A stretch of DNA of 22,768 nucleotides from Anaerolineales bacterium (GTDB lineage Bacteria > Chloroflexota > Anaerolineae > Anaerolineales > UBA6663): NCBI GenBank assembly GCA_017999235.1, contig JAGOBN010000009.1:1-22768 (forward strand), written 5' to 3'. The notes beneath the pieces were generated by a model, which did not search any database, had not been told where the DNA came from, and saw only the letters and a program-made list of their open reading frames with translations. The first letter of the stretch is position 1. Each line of letters opens with the position of its first letter. Positions 21,701 to 22,768 of this stretch are shown in pieces. Made by a program: the position numbers and the translations under genes.

Positions 21701-22033
21701 CTGGGCGTGCAGATCGAGATTGACGACTTCGGGATGGGCTATTCGTCCCTGGGCTACCTGGCGCAGCTGGCGGTGGACACCCTGAAGATCGACCGGCGGT
21801 TTGTGGACCAGTTGAGCGAGGGCAAGCCCGGGATCGTGCAGACCATCGTCGGTCTGGCCCGGCACCTCGGCACCCGCACCATCGCCGAAGGCGTGGAGAC
21901 CGAACAGCAGCGCGCGCAGTTGATCGAACTGGGCTGCGACGCGGCCCAGGGCTATCTTTTCTCTTCGCCCATGGACTCGGAAGCCGCCGCCGCCTGGCTG
22001 GAGCGCCAGATCAGCCGGCCCGCCCTCCCATAG
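18794..22033 (+). CDS. Membrane-bound PAS-GAF-PAS-GGDEF-EAL cyclic-di-GMP signalling protein
   Basis: A protein of up to 1079 residues. About six hydrophobic segments span residues 50-212, then a first PAS domain (about 230-345), GAF (about 375-515), a second PAS (about 522-645), GGDEF (about 650-815) and EAL (about 825-1070). The cyclase signature reads SGDEF (726-730), with an RAAD inhibitory site at 717-720. The phosphodiesterase has EALIRW (from 854), NVNLSGRHF, EITESV and DDFGMGYSSL, so both activities may be intact. The start is uncertain: ATG 18794 is the longest, but a TATAAT at 18799 and the cytosolic opening VRNRLWVKFKHWL suggest GTG 18869. No start has a good ribosome binding site. 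It is divergent from the acs array. Confidence 0.9.
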   Translation: MDIMPAVVIARGVLRCGHSACQWLTVRNRLWVKFKHWLAAPHFEDGDRTRAAALLNSLLLIFAALAGLYLLLSPFIAPIPGLSAPLAGVCVGFMLSLRWLSRRGGTRLASGLLVGGLWALLTAHVFFTGGLNAPGFVAFTLIVLAAGLLLGEGPGLLMALLSALAGAALYAAQLQGWLPNAGLAEASVGRLGLQALVLLGVAGLLALALGANNQTVTQMRHALADRQRAEHALRESETRYRVLFESNPQPMWVYDLETLSFLAVNEAAITHYGYTRAEFLAMTIVDIRPPEEEPAAGVWRHRHKDGTLIEVEIATHALTFAGRPAKLVLANNVTERRRAESALRDSEARYRALAESAQRQARELALLDRARSVLARAHDLPEILHGVVEAVAEIFGYTLVSLYLREGDELRLQHQVGYAQVFERIPLTRGISGQVARTGQPVLVAEVSHRPDFLGAIAGITSEVCVPLHDQQQVAGILNVESVGEVRLTEADLRLLTTLGEQISLAIERARLYTEASANERRFRALIENGADAIAIVDDEGLIQYASPSTSRVVGFPAEEHLGTNVFERFHPEDRVETRRQFTRLLEQPGASSATTFRYRHQDGSWHWIEATATNLLAEPSVRGLVVNYRDVTDRKRAEDQLVHDAFYDALTGLPNRALLLDRLAQALRRAHRRDDYAFAVLLLDIDRFKVVNDSLGHSRGDELLVAIAQRVTQVLRAADTFARLSGDEFVILLDDVMGPEEAALIAQRVQAQLARPFDLGPLEMVTSASIGIVLSAAGHEHAEEVLRDADIAMYRAKALGKARHEVFQVGLRAAALERLGLEADLRRALEREELRVAYQPIIDLRTDQVLGFEALIRWQHPQRGLLAPAAFVPVAEDSGLIIPIDRWMLQAAGRQIRAWQARFPAVPPLSLNVNLSGRHFTQPDLAQHIEAGLRAANCPPASVRLEITESVIMENIDLAAALIKQLHALGVQIEIDDFGMGYSSLGYLAQLAVDTLKIDRRFVDQLSEGKPGIVQTIVGLARHLGTRTIAEGVETEQQRAQLIELGCDAAQGYLFSSPMDSEAAAAWLERQISRPALP
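18799..18804 (+). promoter_or_regulatory. Perfect -10 hexamer upstream of the GGDEF-EAL gene
   Basis: TATAAT matches the bacterial -10 consensus exactly and stands out in this GC-rich sequence. There is a TG two bases before it but no convincing -35 box 16-18 bases upstream. If it is used, transcription would begin near 18811. The ATG at 18794 would then be excluded and a downstream GTG favoured for the signalling gene. Confidence 0.35.
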
Positions 22034-22046
22034 AAAGCGAGATCAT

Positions 22047-22768
22047 ATGGCAGACCGTATCGGCTTTATCGGCTTGGGGATTATGGGCCGCGGGATGGTC
22101 CGGAATCTATTGAAGGCCGGCTTCCCGGTGCGCGTCTGGAACCGTACCGCCGCGCGCATGGCCGAACTGGCCCCCGATGGCGCCCTGCCCGCCGCCAGTC
22201 CGGCTGATTTGGCCGCCGGCGCCGACCTGATCATCACCTGCGTCAGCGACACCCCGGACGTGGAAGCGGTGCTGACCGGGCCGGCCGGCGTGCTCGAAGG
22301 GGTCCGGGCCGGCGCGCTGGTGATTGATATGAGCACGATCAGCCCGCAGGCCACACGCCAGCTGGCCGCTCAGTTGGCGGCGCGGGGCGTGGGGATGCTG
22401 GACGCGCCGGTCAGCGGCGGCAGCGAGGGCGCGGCTAAAGGCACGCTGGCGATCATGGTCGGCGGCCCGGCCGCGGAGGTGGCGCGGGCGCTCCCCGCCT
22501 TCCAGGCTATGGGCAAGACCATCACCCATGTTGGCGAGCACGGCGCCGGCCAGATGGTGAAGCTGATGAACCAGATTTTGGTGGTGGTGAACATGCTGGC
22601 CGTGGGCGAGGCGCTGCTCTTCGCGCAGGCCGGCGGACTGGACCTGCCCCAGGCGCTGGAGGCGGTGAAGCATGGCGCGGCCGGCAGCTGGATGCTGAGC
22701 CAGCGCGGCCCGCAGGTGCTGGCGCGGGATTGGCGGCCCGGCTTCACCATTGATCTGCAGGAAAAGGA
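22047..22768 (+). CDS. NAD(P)-dependent beta-hydroxyacid dehydrogenase, N-terminal part (cut by window edge)
   Basis: The first 240 codons of a 3-hydroxyisobutyrate dehydrogenase/tartronate semialdehyde reductase-type enzyme. The Rossmann motif IGFIGLGIMGRGM lies at residues 5-17. Further family blocks are VWNRT, IDMSTISP, the substrate-site string LDAPVSGGSEGAAKGTL, and GAGQMVKLMNQ, whose Lys is the likely catalytic residue. It oxidises or reduces a small beta-hydroxyacid; the substrate cannot be told from sequence (glyoxylate/succinic-semialdehyde reductases are also in this family). The ATG at 22047 lies 13 bases after the GGDEF-EAL stop, with a purine-rich GAAAGCGAG upstream, so it may be co-transcribed with that gene. 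No stop codon is reached in the window. Confidence 0.92.
   Translation, partial: MADRIGFIGLGIMGRGMVRNLLKAGFPVRVWNRTAARMAELAPDGALPAASPADLAAGADLIITCVSDTPDVEAVLTGPAGVLEGVRAGALVIDMSTISPQATRQLAAQLAARGVGMLDAPVSGGSEGAAKGTLAIMVGGPAAEVARALPAFQAMGKTITHVGEHGAGQMVKLMNQILVVVNMLAVGEALLFAQAGGLDLPQALEAVKHGAAGSWMLSQRGPQVLARDWRPGFTIDLQEK

Noticed and set aside
19223..21865. Minus-strand open frame of 880 codons opposite the GGDEF-EAL gene
   Set aside because: It is opposite well-defined PAS, GAF, GGDEF and EAL motifs; its Arg/Gln/His-rich translation has no family signature.
1..22768. CRISPR arrays, tRNA/rRNA genes, insertion sequences
   Set aside because: No regularly spaced repeats, no tRNA-like cloverleaf in the short gaps and no transposase-like frame were seen on reading both strands by eye; a covariance-model scan was not possible.

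Overview
The window is a GC-rich bacterial chromosome segment carrying the carbonyl branch of the Wood-Ljungdahl (reductive acetyl-CoA) pathway. Nineteen genes on the minus strand, read from right to left, form one near-continuous array. Two plus-strand genes lie at the right end. The core enzymes are a Ni-CO dehydrogenase (CooS/AcsA), a full-length bacterial-type acetyl-CoA synthase (AcsB), both corrinoid iron-sulfur protein subunits (AcsC, AcsD), the methyltetrahydrofolate methyltransferase (AcsE), the corrinoid reactivase (RACo/AcsV) and the nickel-insertion ATPase CooC. The gene content, GC-rich codon use and a Ddn-like flavin/F420 protein would fit an anaerobic Chloroflexota (Anaerolineae-like) acetogen or acetate oxidiser. 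That assignment is an inference; no ribosomal or taxonomic marker is present.

Layout from operon head to tail (minus strand): DUF166 protein (18636) - HMA-like protein - cooS/acsA - acsB - GC-rich hairpin - CBS protein overlapping a DsrE-like gene by 4 bp - acsD - acsC - hairpin - Ddn-like oxidoreductase - bacteriohemerythrin - RACo overlapping cooC by 4 bp - CBS protein - perfect inverted repeat - acsE - fumarase alpha and beta - imperfect inverted repeat - sdhA - sdhC - sdhD - sdhB (cut by the left edge). Most starts have a clear Shine-Dalgarno sequence and most gaps are under 70 bp. The longest gene-free stretches are about 214 bp (5363-5576) and about 160-230 bp (from 18637); no gap reaches 300 bp. 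I saw no tRNA, rRNA, CRISPR array, insertion sequence or attachment site.

How the genes work together: CooS reduces CO2 to CO. AcsE moves a methyl group from methyl-THF to the AcsCD corrinoid, RACo rescues oxidised cobalt, CooC loads nickel, and AcsB joins CO, methyl and CoA to make acetyl-CoA. Fumarase and the succinate dehydrogenase/fumarate reductase supply adjoining C4 steps of a complete or partial TCA cycle. The methyl-branch genes (fhs, folD, metF, formate dehydrogenase) are not in the window.

The unusual part is a set of non-canonical passengers inside the array: a DUF166 protein, an HMA-fold protein without its CxxC, a DsrE-like protein without its C-terminal Cys, two CBS proteins, a Ddn-like protein and a hemerythrin lacking one expected iron-binding His. 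They look like a candidate protective, maturation or regulatory layer around CODH/ACS. To the right, and divergently transcribed, are a large membrane PAS-GAF-PAS-GGDEF-EAL cyclic-di-GMP protein and the start of a beta-hydroxyacid dehydrogenase.
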